A stretch of DNA of 64,000 bases from assembly GCA_902595515.1 (NCBI GenBank), contig CACJQK010000004.1:46524-110523 (forward strand), read 5' to 3'. The translations under genes and the position numbers were made by a program. Positions 56,223 to 64,000 of this stretch are shown here, one piece after another (the first letter of the stretch is position 1; every line of letters begins with the position of its first letter). Origin of the DNA: an uncultured SAR116 cluster alpha proteobacterium. Lineage in GTDB: Bacteria > Pseudomonadota > Alphaproteobacteria > Puniceispirillales > Marisalimonadaceae. The notes beneath the pieces are model-generated. The model was not told where the DNA came from, searched no databases, and saw nothing but the letters and a program-made list of their open reading frames with translations.

Positions 56223-56332
56223 TAGATCGCCTTAAGATTTGTTTGAAAAAAAATTACTTTGTCTCTAGTAATTTTTGCAATTTATTTATATTATATATCT
56301 AGTAATTATTTAATAAAAAAAAAAGGTCTAAA

Positions 56333-56431
56333 ATGAACCCTGATGTTGGTATTATTTTATTAATTTTATATCCTATAGTACTCGTTGGTGCAATTATTTG
56401 GTTTGGGAAACATTCTGTATCTCCTGATTAA
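56333..56431 (+). CDS. putative 32-residue single-span membrane protein
   Basis: This ORF is short but has real-gene features: an AAGGT ribosome site six bases before the ATG, an acidic N terminus, one hydrophobic helix (GIILLILYPIVLVGAIIWF) and a short charged tail FGKHSVSPD. Its last 38 bases run antisense to the 3' end of the Fe-S scaffold gene. It lies in a 170-base gap that otherwise holds only the ETF-QO upstream region. The role is unknown. Confidence 0.5.
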   Translation: MNPDVGIILLILYPIVLVGAIIWFGKHSVSPD

Positions 56432-56864
56432 TTTCTTGATTTTCTTTTAAATCAACAGATTTACAAGTTGCCTCAAATGGCATTGTGATACATTTGTGTC
56501 TATTTTTTATTTCTCTAATAGGTTCAAAAATTTCCATCTCAATTGGCAAATGATCTGAAAAGTCCTTTTCAGTGTTTTGAAGCCAACTTAAGAATTCTTT
56601 TAAAAATCTCTCATCTGGAACATTTCTATTTTTAAATAAATCAACAACTAGTCCTGCAGAAGCCTCACATAGTGCACAACCCCTTACAACTGCCGAAATA
56701 TCAATTATTTTAGTTTCGACTAACTTTATTCTTACTTTTACTTCATCGCCACACATAGGATTACGCATTTCAAAAGACCGATTAAAATCTTCTAAAGCAA
56801 TTATTTTTTTATTTTTTGCAGCAAGACTTAATATTTTTTCTTGATAGATTGATAGATTATTCAA
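56394..56864 (-). CDS. SufU/NifU-like iron-sulfur cluster scaffold
   Basis: 156 residues. The IscU/SufU cysteines are NPMCGDEVKV, GCALCEASAG and HKCITMPFEA, three sites in the right order for a cluster or zinc-binding scaffold. The fold is the NifU N-domain. It may accept sulfur from a cysteine desulfurase. The start is TTG at 56864, immediately after the TAA of the 43-residue ORF, so the two are coupled. No other suf or isc gene is near. Confidence 0.87.
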   Translation of the reverse strand: MNNLSIYQEKILSLAAKNKKIIALEDFNRSFEMRNPMCGDEVKVRIKLVETKIIDISAVVRGCALCEASAGLVVDLFKNRNVPDERFLKEFLSWLQNTEKDFSDHLPIEMEIFEPIREIKNRHKCITMPFEATCKSVDLKENQEINQEIQNVSQTK

Positions 56865-56996
56865 TTATTGATTTACCATTAATAATACTATACTAGCTAC
56901 GGCTATCGCGTAAAATACATACAATAAAATGTGAGTGTTTTCGTAGACATTTTCTTCAGGAACGCCATTGGGTAAATCTTTTTTATTTTTCTTCAT
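56865..56996 (-). CDS. putative 43-residue single-span membrane protein
   Basis: Found by reading the minus strand upstream of the Fe-S scaffold. GAGG lies six bases before the ATG. The hydrophilic N-terminal half (MKKNKKDLPNGVPEENVYEN) is followed by one helix (ILLYVFYAIAVASIVLLMV) and ends in NQ. The TAA abuts the TTG of the scaffold gene, and the start is 55 bases after the Mrp operon's last gene on the same strand. It may be part of either unit. Function unknown. Confidence 0.68.
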   Translation of the reverse strand: MKKNKKDLPNGVPEENVYENTHILLYVFYAIAVASIVLLMVNQ

Positions 56997-57051
56997 TTTT
57001 TCCTCAATATTTTAAAGAAGATTTTCTTTTTTAATATAAATATCTAACAGT

Positions 57052-58749
57052 TTATAAATAAATTTTCCATACAAAGATGAAAATCAATAAAATTATAAAA
57101 AGTTGCACAACTATTAATGTATCTTGGCCAACTTCTCTGTCAAAAACTTTGTTTTTTATCATTGTATCAGAAAAAAACCTTTTTATAGATGTAAATGTAA
57201 ATACAATAAATTGTTCAGTTTTTTTATTTATGTCACTAATAAGACGTAAAAGAGGTAACAAAATCCCAGGTATCATCTTTCTATAAATCCAATCACTATT
57301 TAAAACAGTTGAGTTTAGTTCTGGGGGATAGATTTTAAAATGCCATAAACATATAAAAGCAAATGCAGCAAATGTTAAAAGCTGTAGTTGTCCAACAACG
57401 TGGCTAAAGTCATATGGCTGATATTGGATTTGATGAGGTAAGATTTCATAAAAATAAGTAGGAAAAACTCCAATTAATATGCAGAGAGCTGATGCAATAA
57501 TCATTGCTATAATCATATTTAGAGGAGCTTCTTTTGTTTTTATACCGCTTTCATGTGCAAAGAAAGCAAAAAATGGGATTTTAATTCCTGAATGGTGAAG
57601 TACACCCGCTGATGCAAATAAAAGCATAAAGTAGACAAAGATTAATCCTTCTTTGCCTAATGCTGACATTATAAGTGATTTTGCTACAAACCCACTAAAT
57701 AAGGGAAAAGCTGAAATAGAAATAGCCCCGATAATAGTGCATATTGCTGTGATGGGCATAAATTTAAATAGTCCACCTAATTCAGAAGCTTTACATGTTC
57801 CAACTCTATAAAGTACTGCTCCCATTCCCATGAATAGCAATCCTTTATAAAGAATATGAGCAAACGCGTGCGCTACAGCTCCATTAATAGCTAATTCAGT
57901 GCCAATTCCAATGGCAACAATCATAAAACCAAGTTGGTTATTAAGGCTGTAAGTTAAAACTCTTCGTAAGTCATTTTCAATTACAGCAAAGAAAATAGGA
58001 TAAAAAGTCATAATTGCACCAATTATGATTAAAATTTCAGTACCTGCAAAAGATTTAGCAAAACAAAAAATAGCTAATTTAGTTGTGAATGTTGAAAGAG
58101 CAACTGTACCTATCTCTGAGGCTTCTGGGTAAGAATCTTGTAACCAGCCATTTAATAATGGAAAAGCAGCTTTTATTCCGAAAGCTATGAAAATTAACTG
58201 GCCATACAAGGAATTAATATCAAAATTTTTAAATTCTGCATTACCTGTCTTAGACATTAATAAAATTGCTCCAGCCAATAAAAACATTCCAGAACCAACT
58301 TGTATTAAAATGTATCTAAATGCTGATTTATAAGATCTTTGTGTTTTGCTTGCTAAAATCAAAAAAACTGAAGTAAAAGCTGTAGCTTCCCACCACACAA
58401 ATAATGTTAACAAGTCTCCAGCATGAACTGCTGCTATTGCTGCTCCACTGTAACTCATAATGGCTACATGCTGGTTCCAATGTTTTTCATGAGCTCCATA
58501 GATAACATTCAATATAGCTGCAATGTGAAATATTATTGCAAAGGGTAGAGTTAAGGCATCTGATTGGAATATTATAAATTGAATATCCATTATTTCAATT
58601 TTAGAATGTATACCTAAACCCAATGTTAAAGCGTAAGCTGAGACAAGGATAAGAACCATCATATATATCTGCCTGATTATATGAGGTAGGAAGGGAATTA
58701 ATAATGCCCCAATAATCATTATTAAACCAGGAGGGAAATTACTTATCAT
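57052..58749 (-). CDS. Mrp antiporter, large proton-channel subunit (MrpA/D-like)
   Basis: 565 residues with about 14-15 membrane helices. It belongs to the NuoL/M/N-MrpA/D superfamily: GDLLTLFVWWEATAFTSVFL carries the conserved Glu of helix 5, FGIKAAFPLLNGWLQDSYPE the Lys of helix 7, and the HAFAHILYKGLLFMG segment the later His/Lys. In a seven-subunit operon this longest copy may replace the N-terminal half of MrpA, because the C-terminal half is a separate gene. It overlaps the small upstream gene by 11 bases and is the last gene of the operon. Confidence 0.88.
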   Translation of the reverse strand: MISNFPPGLIMIIGALLIPFLPHIIRQIYMMVLILVSAYALTLGLGIHSKIEIMDIQFIIFQSDALTLPFAIIFHIAAILNVIYGAHEKHWNQHVAIMSYSGAAIAAVHAGDLLTLFVWWEATAFTSVFLILASKTQRSYKSAFRYILIQVGSGMFLLAGAILLMSKTGNAEFKNFDINSLYGQLIFIAFGIKAAFPLLNGWLQDSYPEASEIGTVALSTFTTKLAIFCFAKSFAGTEILIIIGAIMTFYPIFFAVIENDLRRVLTYSLNNQLGFMIVAIGIGTELAINGAVAHAFAHILYKGLLFMGMGAVLYRVGTCKASELGGLFKFMPITAICTIIGAISISAFPLFSGFVAKSLIMSALGKEGLIFVYFMLLFASAGVLHHSGIKIPFFAFFAHESGIKTKEAPLNMIIAMIIASALCILIGVFPTYFYEILPHQIQYQPYDFSHVVGQLQLLTFAAFAFICLWHFKIYPPELNSTVLNSDWIYRKMIPGILLPLLRLISDINKKTEQFIVFTFTSIKRFFSDTMIKNKVFDREVGQDTLIVVQLFIILLIFIFVWKIYL

Positions 58750-58966
58750 AATAATCCTCGTCTTTCATAAGGAATGATCGTAAACTAACACCAAGTTTAA
58801 AAATTATTATGCATGACAAGTATCCAAAAAAAGCTGGAAAAAATAAGATATCTTCTATTGATGTTTCCCCATACCTATGTCCAATTAATTCTAAAATTAG
58901 AAAAATAATACACAGAAAAAGGACTGAGGTGTTTATTTTACCAAATTTTTCAAACAAATACTTCAT
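58739..58966 (-). CDS. small membrane protein of the Mrp operon
   Basis: 75 residues with two membrane helices (about 14-30 and 39-61). It begins MKYLFEKFGKINTSVLFLC and ends KDEDYYDK. It overlaps both neighbours (4 bases upstream, 11 downstream), so it is translated with the antiporter. I do not recognise a family. It sits between two large channel subunits, suggesting a structural accessory. Confidence 0.75.
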   Translation of the reverse strand: MKYLFEKFGKINTSVLFLCIIFLILELIGHRYGETSIEDILFFPAFFGYLSCIIIFKLGVSLRSFLMKDEDYYDK

Positions 58967-60420
58967 ATCTTACCCACCATCATGGAAGTTAGATTTTGAA
59001 ATGGCTCTATACAAAAGAATAACAAAATAGTCAAAAAAGAAGTTATTAGAGTAGGGATTAAAATAAGTTTAGGTATTTTTACGCTTACTTCTCTTTCTTT
59101 TTTAAAAAAGAATGCTCTAGCTGGGATTTCCATTAAATAAAATGCATTAAGTATAGTAGACACACAAAAAACACCGATAACAACTAGATAGCCACTGTCA
59201 GCTGCACCCAACATTAAGAAGAATTTACTCCAAGAACCTGCCATTGGAGGAACTCCAATTATCGAAAGTGAACCAATAAAAAAAGCAAGAAAAATTAGAG
59301 ATGCACTTTTACCATGACCATTTAAATCTGAAATTTTTGTAATTTTTGCTCCAACATACAAAGCTCCCGCTACAAAAAATAAAGTAATTTTACCAGCAGC
59401 GTGAGTAATTATGTGTAAAGCAGCTCCTTGAGTTGCCATGGAAGTAGCCAATGCTCCCCCTAATGTAATATAAGAAAGTTGACTAATTGTTGAGTATGCT
59501 AGCCTTGCTTTTAAATCATCTTTGAAAATAGCTATTATACTTGTCGCTAGAAGAGTAAGGGATGCTAGCCAAATTAACCATTCTGAAGCCCCTGTTTTGG
59601 CTAAAAAATCTATTCCAAAAACATTTGTTAGTATTATTAACATTGTAAACACACCTGCTTTTACAACCGCTACAGCATGTAAAAGGGCAGACACAGGTGT
59701 GGGGGCAACCATAGCAGCAGGCAACCACTTATGAATTGGCATCAGTGCCGCCTTTCCAATTCCAAAAACAAACATTGCTAATAAAAGGGGAGCATAGGCC
59801 ACATCTATTTTACCGTCTAATACACCATTTTGGGACATTTCAAGGGAACCTGTAGCAACCCAAACCCATACAATTGCCGGAAGAAGTAAAATAACAGAAG
59901 ATCCAACTAAAATGGACATATATAACCGACCAGCTTTTTGCGCCATTTCATTTTGCTTATGAGTAACTAGAGGATATGTTGAAAATGTAAGAACTTCATA
60001 AAAAATGAATAAAGTTAATAAATCACCAGCATAAGCAATACATAAAGCAGCATGAACAGCAATTGCATAAAATGCATAAAATCTTGTTTGATTTTTTTCT
60101 TTATTCCCCCTCATGTAACCAACTGAATAGATAGCTGCAAAAATCCATAGAAATGATGCGACTAGTCCAAAAATAGCTCCTAAAGGGGTGACTTCAAAAC
60201 CAATTGATATTCCTTCTGCAATTTTAACAATTTCTAAATTGATGTTTTGATTATTAAGAGCTGAGCTCATAATATTAAATGCACCCCAAGAACTAATTAC
60301 ACCACCAATTGGTCCCAAGAAATCTCTTAAAATTGTACTATTGGAAATAAATGGAGTTAAAACACAAACAATTAAAGGAGACAAAATTGTGATTAAAATA
60401 AAATTTTCAATTGTTATCAT
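58963..60420 (-). CDS. Mrp antiporter, MrpD-like proton-channel subunit (second copy)
   Basis: 485 residues with about 14 helices. DLLTLFIFYEVLTFSTYPLV holds the helix-5 Glu, FGIGKAALMPIHKWLPAAMV the helix-7 Lys and HAVAVVKAGVFTM the helix-8 Lys, all needed for proton transfer in the family. Spacing to the neighbouring genes is in ATGA-type overlaps. It is a distinct sequence from the other two large subunits. Confidence 0.9.
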   Translation of the reverse strand: MITIENFILITILSPLIVCVLTPFISNSTILRDFLGPIGGVISSWGAFNIMSSALNNQNINLEIVKIAEGISIGFEVTPLGAIFGLVASFLWIFAAIYSVGYMRGNKEKNQTRFYAFYAIAVHAALCIAYAGDLLTLFIFYEVLTFSTYPLVTHKQNEMAQKAGRLYMSILVGSSVILLLPAIVWVWVATGSLEMSQNGVLDGKIDVAYAPLLLAMFVFGIGKAALMPIHKWLPAAMVAPTPVSALLHAVAVVKAGVFTMLIILTNVFGIDFLAKTGASEWLIWLASLTLLATSIIAIFKDDLKARLAYSTISQLSYITLGGALATSMATQGAALHIITHAAGKITLFFVAGALYVGAKITKISDLNGHGKSASLIFLAFFIGSLSIIGVPPMAGSWSKFFLMLGAADSGYLVVIGVFCVSTILNAFYLMEIPARAFFFKKEREVSVKIPKLILIPTLITSFLTILLFFCIEPFQNLTSMMVGKI

Positions 60421-61907
60421 TTAAGATCACCAATTAACTTTTCAGCGGCTTCAAAACTTCCGTTCACAACCAATGAGGCATCGAAACCAAAATAAATATT
60501 AAAAAAAGTTATAATAATAAGAGATATATAAATTGCAGGGTTTTCTTTTATTACAATTTTTCTTCCCTCTCGCATCCACATGACTTCTACCATTTTCCAC
60601 AAATAAACTACTGATAATGCTGAACTAATTAATATGAGTATTGCTATCCATATGGCATCTGAACTGATAGTTGCTTTAATTAAATATAATTTGGAAATAA
60701 AACCAGCTGTAAGTGGAAGACCTGCCAGACTTAATGAGCAGATAACAAAACAAAAAAAAGTGATGGGCATTACCCTACCGAGACCAGATAAATTATTTAT
60801 AGTAATTCTTTTTTGAATAAAAAAACCAAGGGACGTTATAGCTATGAATAAACCACCTTTAATTATGGCATGATTAAACATATGTATAAACCCAGCTGCT
60901 ATACTTGCTTTTGTACCAATGGCAAAAGCGAGAGTAATATATCCAATTTGTGCAACTGAAGAATGAGCAAGTAGCCTTTTAATATCCTTTTCATATATAG
61001 CCATAATTGTACCAGCAAACATAGCTATGATTGAGAGGGGAAGTATAACATACAATAAAGTGTTGTTTATTAAATCTTCAGAATTTTCAAAAACAGAAAA
61101 TAATATGCGAGCTAATATGTACAAAGAAGCTTTTGTTGCTGTTGCTGCTAGTAAAACAGAAACTGCAGATGGAGCATAAGCATACGCTCTTGGCAACCAA
61201 ATATGTAAAGGAAAAACAGCAGCTTTAACCATAATCCCTATTATCATAAAACCAAAACCTGCAATTAATGCTTTGTTGTTATTAAGATCAGATATTCTAT
61301 TTGTTAGATCCTCCATATTTAAAGTGCCAGTTATTCCGTATAATAATCCTACACCTATGACATATAGAGTTGCTCCAACTGCACCAATAATGAGGTAATT
61401 ATAAGCTGCAACTAAGGCTTGTTTATCTTTTTGAGCTCCCATTGCCACAAGTGCAACGGAGGCTAAAGACGATATTTCTAAAAATACAAAGAGGTTAAAT
61501 GCATCACCTGTTGTTACAAGACCTAGCAATCCAGCTATAGCTAATAGCCACAAACTATAGACTTTTGAAATTGATTTCTTTTCAATTTCCTCAGGCATTA
61601 TCTTATAAGCAAATATAGTTGCGAAAAAACTTATTCCAGAAATTATAATAATCGGAATAATTGCTACTTTATCAATAATATATTCTATCCCTATTGGTGG
61701 CATCCATTTGCCTAAGGCATATGAAATATGTGATTGAATTTGGATTTCTTGATATAATAAAATTGAAAATAAAAATGTTATAAAGGTGCTTAAAGTCGTT
61801 AAAATCCATGAAAAAAATATATTAGGAATAAGCACAACAAATAAAGATGTAATTAATGGGCATAAAACCACAAGAATTGGAAGATTTTTTGTTAAGATGT
61901 CTATCAT
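60417..61907 (-). CDS. mrpD: Mrp antiporter subunit D
   Basis: 496 residues with about 14 helices. GDAFNLFVFLEISSLASVAL supplies the helix-5 Glu, MVKAAVFPLHIWLPRAYAYA the helix-7 Lys and ATATKASLYI the helix-8 Lys. It follows mrpC directly, the place where MrpD normally lies, so I give it the mrpD name. It overlaps its neighbours by four bases on each side. Confidence 0.9.
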   Translation of the reverse strand: MIDILTKNLPILVVLCPLITSLFVVLIPNIFFSWILTTLSTFITFLFSILLYQEIQIQSHISYALGKWMPPIGIEYIIDKVAIIPIIIISGISFFATIFAYKIMPEEIEKKSISKVYSLWLLAIAGLLGLVTTGDAFNLFVFLEISSLASVALVAMGAQKDKQALVAAYNYLIIGAVGATLYVIGVGLLYGITGTLNMEDLTNRISDLNNNKALIAGFGFMIIGIMVKAAVFPLHIWLPRAYAYAPSAVSVLLAATATKASLYILARILFSVFENSEDLINNTLLYVILPLSIIAMFAGTIMAIYEKDIKRLLAHSSVAQIGYITLAFAIGTKASIAAGFIHMFNHAIIKGGLFIAITSLGFFIQKRITINNLSGLGRVMPITFFCFVICSLSLAGLPLTAGFISKLYLIKATISSDAIWIAILILISSALSVVYLWKMVEVMWMREGRKIVIKENPAIYISLIIITFFNIYFGFDASLVVNGSFEAAEKLIGDLK

Positions 61908-62317
61908 TGTTTAAACTTCAAATCCACACTTTTTCCGGTTTCAATATCATCGTGATAATCTACAAGATCTTGCGCAGATATATCGTCTTCCTCGATGCTG
62001 CCATATTCTGAATTTATTTTTAATACTAACGATAACCCAAGAGCTGTTGTTGCAACACCAACAACAATGGCTGTAAGTATTAATACATGGGGAAGGGGAT
62101 TTGAGTAAATGCTATCAATAGATTCATTTAAAATTGGGGGCGTACCCCCTTTAATTTTTCCAAAAGTTATATAGAGTAAAAACACAGATGTTTGAAAAAT
62201 AGTAAGTCCAACGATTTTTTTTAAAAAATTTTTTCTACCTATTACCAGAAACAAACCAATCATCATTAGACAAAACACTATCCAGTAATTCCAAATGCCA
62301 ATTGTTGATGAAATCAT
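61904..62317 (-). CDS. mrpC: Mrp antiporter subunit C (NuoK-like)
   Basis: 137 residues with three helices. IVVGVATTALGLSLVLKINSEYGS is the third helix with the NuoK-type end, and the C-terminal tail is acidic. NuoK-like subunits hold a buried Glu; here no membrane Glu is obvious in the middle helix, so it follows MrpC rather than NuoK. It lies between mrpB and mrpD. Confidence 0.9.
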   Translation of the reverse strand: MISSTIGIWNYWIVFCLMMIGLFLVIGRKNFLKKIVGLTIFQTSVFLLYITFGKIKGGTPPILNESIDSIYSNPLPHVLILTAIVVGVATTALGLSLVLKINSEYGSIEEDDISAQDLVDYHDDIETGKSVDLKFKQ

Positions 62318-62318
62318 T

Positions 62319-62747
62319 TCATTTCTCTTTTATATTATCGTAACTAGCAAAGGCATTAAATAGTGCAATCATAACGTTTGAAACTGTTAAGCCGACACCT
62401 AATTCCACTAGTAATATGCCTATGTGCTGTCCAGATTGTGGCGAAGATCCAAGTACATTGTAGGCTAAAAATTCATCTCCTAATAACATTGAAACAATGC
62501 CTACACCACCGTAAATAATACCACCTAAAGCTAGTAAAATTAAATTAATGTTTGACGGGAATAATTTTTTTCCTGCTTCAATTCCAAATACAAGGGAATA
62601 TAGGATAAATGCACTAGCTACAATTACTCCGGCTTGAAAACCTCCTCCAGGACCAAAATCACCATGAAATTGAACATAAAGCCCAAAAAGTATGATGGGT
62701 GCAAAAAGTATTTTGGTAGAAATTCTCAAAATCGGATTATTATGCAT
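62319..62747 (-). CDS. mrpB: Mrp antiporter subunit B (MnhB)
   Basis: 142 residues with four helices. GPGGGFQAGVIVASAFILYS is the MnhB hallmark, and SPQSGQHIGILLVELGVGLTV follows. It overlaps the MbhD/MbhE-type gene by eight bases. MnhB-domain proteins occur in Mrp and Mbh complexes. Confidence 0.92.
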   Translation of the reverse strand: MHNNPILRISTKILFAPIILFGLYVQFHGDFGPGGGFQAGVIVASAFILYSLVFGIEAGKKLFPSNINLILLALGGIIYGGVGIVSMLLGDEFLAYNVLGSSPQSGQHIGILLVELGVGLTVSNVMIALFNAFASYDNIKEK

Positions 62748-63318
62748 TTTTTCTAATCTTTTGTTTAGGTTGAGATTTATTTTTTTTTGCAGGATCTTTT
62801 TTCTGTAAAAGTGCCAGTACAGCTACTCCAGCAGTAAAAACAACTATCGTTTCACCAAATGTATCGTATCCTCTATAACTTGCTAAAACTGAAGTAACTA
62901 TATTTGGGATACCAATATCCTCTTTGGATCCTTTAATATACTCAGGTGCAATATGTTGATGTATTGGAGCTGTAAACTGACCAATTTCAGGCAAATCATA
63001 ACTACACCAGATTAATATTCCCCCAAGAATTATACACGATAGTGCCGGAACAAATTCACTACTAATGCTCTCTTCCTCTTTTTTGGGTAAATAAGCCATA
63101 GCTGCAAGAAAGAGTATAGTAGAAATTCCTGCACCTACTGAGGCTTCTGTAAATGCAACATCAACTGCATCTAATGTTATAAACATTAATGCTGCTACAA
63201 GAGAATAAGCACTTGTCAAAATTACAGTAAATATAACAGTTCTAGTTTTTATAAGTGCTATCGCAATACTAAGCATAATTGTGACCAAAAAAGCATTAAT
63301 TAATAATTCAGAAATCAT
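62740..63318 (-). CDS. Mrp antiporter, MrpA C-terminal type subunit (DUF4040/MbhD plus MbhE)
   Basis: 192 residues. ALMFITLDAVDVAFTEASVG is the MbhD/DUF4040 part and the later TSVLASYRGYDTFGETIVVF the MbhE part; in many bacteria both are the C-terminal domain of MrpA. Here they are a separate gene, so MrpA is split. It starts in an ATGA overlap with mrpG. The tail is Lys-rich. Confidence 0.88.
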   Translation of the reverse strand: MISELLINAFLVTIMLSIAIALIKTRTVIFTVILTSAYSLVAALMFITLDAVDVAFTEASVGAGISTILFLAAMAYLPKKEEESISSEFVPALSCIILGGILIWCSYDLPEIGQFTAPIHQHIAPEYIKGSKEDIGIPNIVTSVLASYRGYDTFGETIVVFTAGVAVLALLQKKDPAKKNKSQPKQKIRKNA

Positions 63319-63635
63319 AAAATTTTTCCAATCTTTTTTCCTACTGGAAGTATATTTTTTTGTCTCGCCAGATTTGCAGTTACATGACTTGTAACTGGAC
63401 TAGTAAAAAAAATAAACACACCAATTAGTATCAACTTTACGGTTATTAATGACCAACCAGTTTGAAATATCATTCCTAAAATAAAAAAAGCAGTACCACC
63501 AGTATCAATCATGCCTGCTGCATGAATTCTTGAAAATACGTCTGGTAGCTTAATAAGTCCGCAGGCACCAATAATTATTGATAGAGAACCAATAAAAAAA
63601 CAGATGCTAGTGAAGATATCTAATATCAATTCCAC
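63315..63635 (-). CDS. mrpG: Mrp antiporter subunit G
   Basis: 106 residues with three helices. GACGLIKLPDVFSRIHAAGM and DTGGTAFFILGMIF are the MrpG/MnhG marks. The start is GTG at 63635 with GGAG about ten bases ahead. It overlaps the next gene in ATGA and lies two bases after mrpF. Confidence 0.9.
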   Translation of the reverse strand: MELILDIFTSICFFIGSLSIIIGACGLIKLPDVFSRIHAAGMIDTGGTAFFILGMIFQTGWSLITVKLILIGVFIFFTSPVTSHVTANLARQKNILPVGKKIGKIL

Positions 63636-63637
63636 GC

Positions 63638-63901
63638 TTATTTATCTCCACCCAAAGATCCAGTACTAAAAAGTTTTAAAACAGCAACTGTGCCAATAAA
63701 ATTAATTAATGCATATACAATGGCAATATCTAAAAATTCTGGTCTATTAGAGTAAAACCCATGTATAGAAATGCCGATTACTATTACTGTTCCAAGACTG
63801 TTAACTGCTAAAATTCTATCAAATGTTGTTTTGCCTAAAACAATTCTTACTAAAATTAAAATCCCTGTAATTGCACAGGCAATTAAACCGGCTAAAAACA
63901 T
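63638..63901 (-). CDS. mrpF: Mrp antiporter subunit F
   Basis: 87 residues from the ATG at 63901, whose overlap with the mrpE stop (TAATG) and GAGGG about ten bases ahead favour it over a longer form from 63922. Three helices are present; VRIVLGKTTFDRILAVNSLG is the MrpF hallmark. Confidence 0.9.
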   Translation of the reverse strand: MFLAGLIACAITGILILVRIVLGKTTFDRILAVNSLGTVIVIGISIHGFYSNRPEFLDIAIVYALINFIGTVAVLKLFSTGSLGGDK

Positions 63902-64000
63902 TATTTCTTGCCCTCTAACCAAGTTACTTTTTTATCCATTTCATTAGTTCGTACGTCATTTCCAAAATCAGAATTTAGAGCATGCACCTCAAAAACACCT
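63901..64000 (-). CDS. mrpE: Mrp antiporter subunit E, C-terminal fragment (continues beyond window)
   Basis: Thirty-two residues of the C terminus are visible, ending WLEGKK. VFEVHALNSDFGNDVR has the VHxL signature that follows the last helix of MrpE. Its TAA overlaps the mrpF start. Identification rests on this short tail and gene order (E-F-G). Confidence 0.72.
   Translation of the reverse strand, partial: GVFEVHALNSDFGNDVRTNEMDKKVTWLEGKK

Overview
The window is a gene-dense, AT-rich (roughly 30% GC by eye), single-copy chromosomal segment of a free-living alphaproteobacterium, most likely a streamlined marine lineage. Pointers to Alphaproteobacteria are a GcrA-type cell-cycle regulator, a glnB-glnA pair, a ParE-type topoisomerase, an ETF-ubiquinone oxidoreductase, a tig-clpP-clpX-lon-HU cluster and a trigger factor with the proline-rich insert. 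Very short intergenic gaps, start-stop overlaps, frequent TTG starts and the absence of insertion sequences, prophage or CRISPR arrays suggest genome streamlining. I cannot name the genus. tRNA-His keeps the encoded G-1 and C73, a pair that many alphaproteobacteria have lost, which is a useful placement marker.

Layout. 1-6.5 kb: a 5'-truncated aminotransferase, an unrecognised 454-residue protein, a LOG-family hydrolase, a LysM protein, a CDP-alcohol phosphatidyltransferase, MsrB, a shikimate-dehydrogenase paralogue and GcrA. 6.5-15.6 kb: PepN, a DEAD-box helicase, ParE, glnA-glnB and a second aminotransferase. 15.7-22.3 kb: tRNA-His, tRNA-Leu and the protein-quality block tig, clpP, clpX, lon, hup. 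22.3-28.5 kb: a methyltransferase, tRNA-Val, an SDR, ferredoxin-NADP reductase, an epimerase, then a cobalamin riboswitch driving a BtuB-like receptor and a DUF6580-type membrane protein, and tRNA-Asp. 28.5-36 kb: a VOC protein, a Bcr/CflA exporter, an amidohydrolase, a HisC-like aminotransferase, a succinate-semialdehyde-type dehydrogenase, and a small signalling-like cluster (GAF, unknown 110-residue protein, cyclic-nucleotide-binding protein). 36-45.6 kb: 2-keto-3-deoxygalactonate kinase and aldolase, a two-gene NAD-dependent formate dehydrogenase, cobT-cobS-cobC for the lower loop of B12, and a split thiamine-diphosphate decarboxylase. 45.6-54.6 kb: marR-emrA-emrB, a homocysteine methyltransferase, a MoxR/CoxE pair, a thioesterase and two permeases. 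54.6-64 kb (minus strand): ETF-QO, a SufU/NifU-like scaffold with a newly noticed 43-residue membrane protein, and an Mrp-type cation/proton antiporter operon with a split MrpA and three large proton-channel subunits.

Taken together the genes describe a respiring heterotroph that salvages rather than visibly makes cobalamin, oxidises formate and fatty or amino acids for electrons, and runs a cation-coupled antiporter. I do not see a flagrant new defence or mobile system. The strongest second-look items are the B12-riboswitch btuB-DUF6580 pair, two unannotated small membrane ORFs near 56.3-57.0 kb, the unrecognised 454-residue protein, the AroE paralogue with a rebuilt substrate pocket, the sulfopyruvate-decarboxylase-like pair, and the three-channel Mrp operon.
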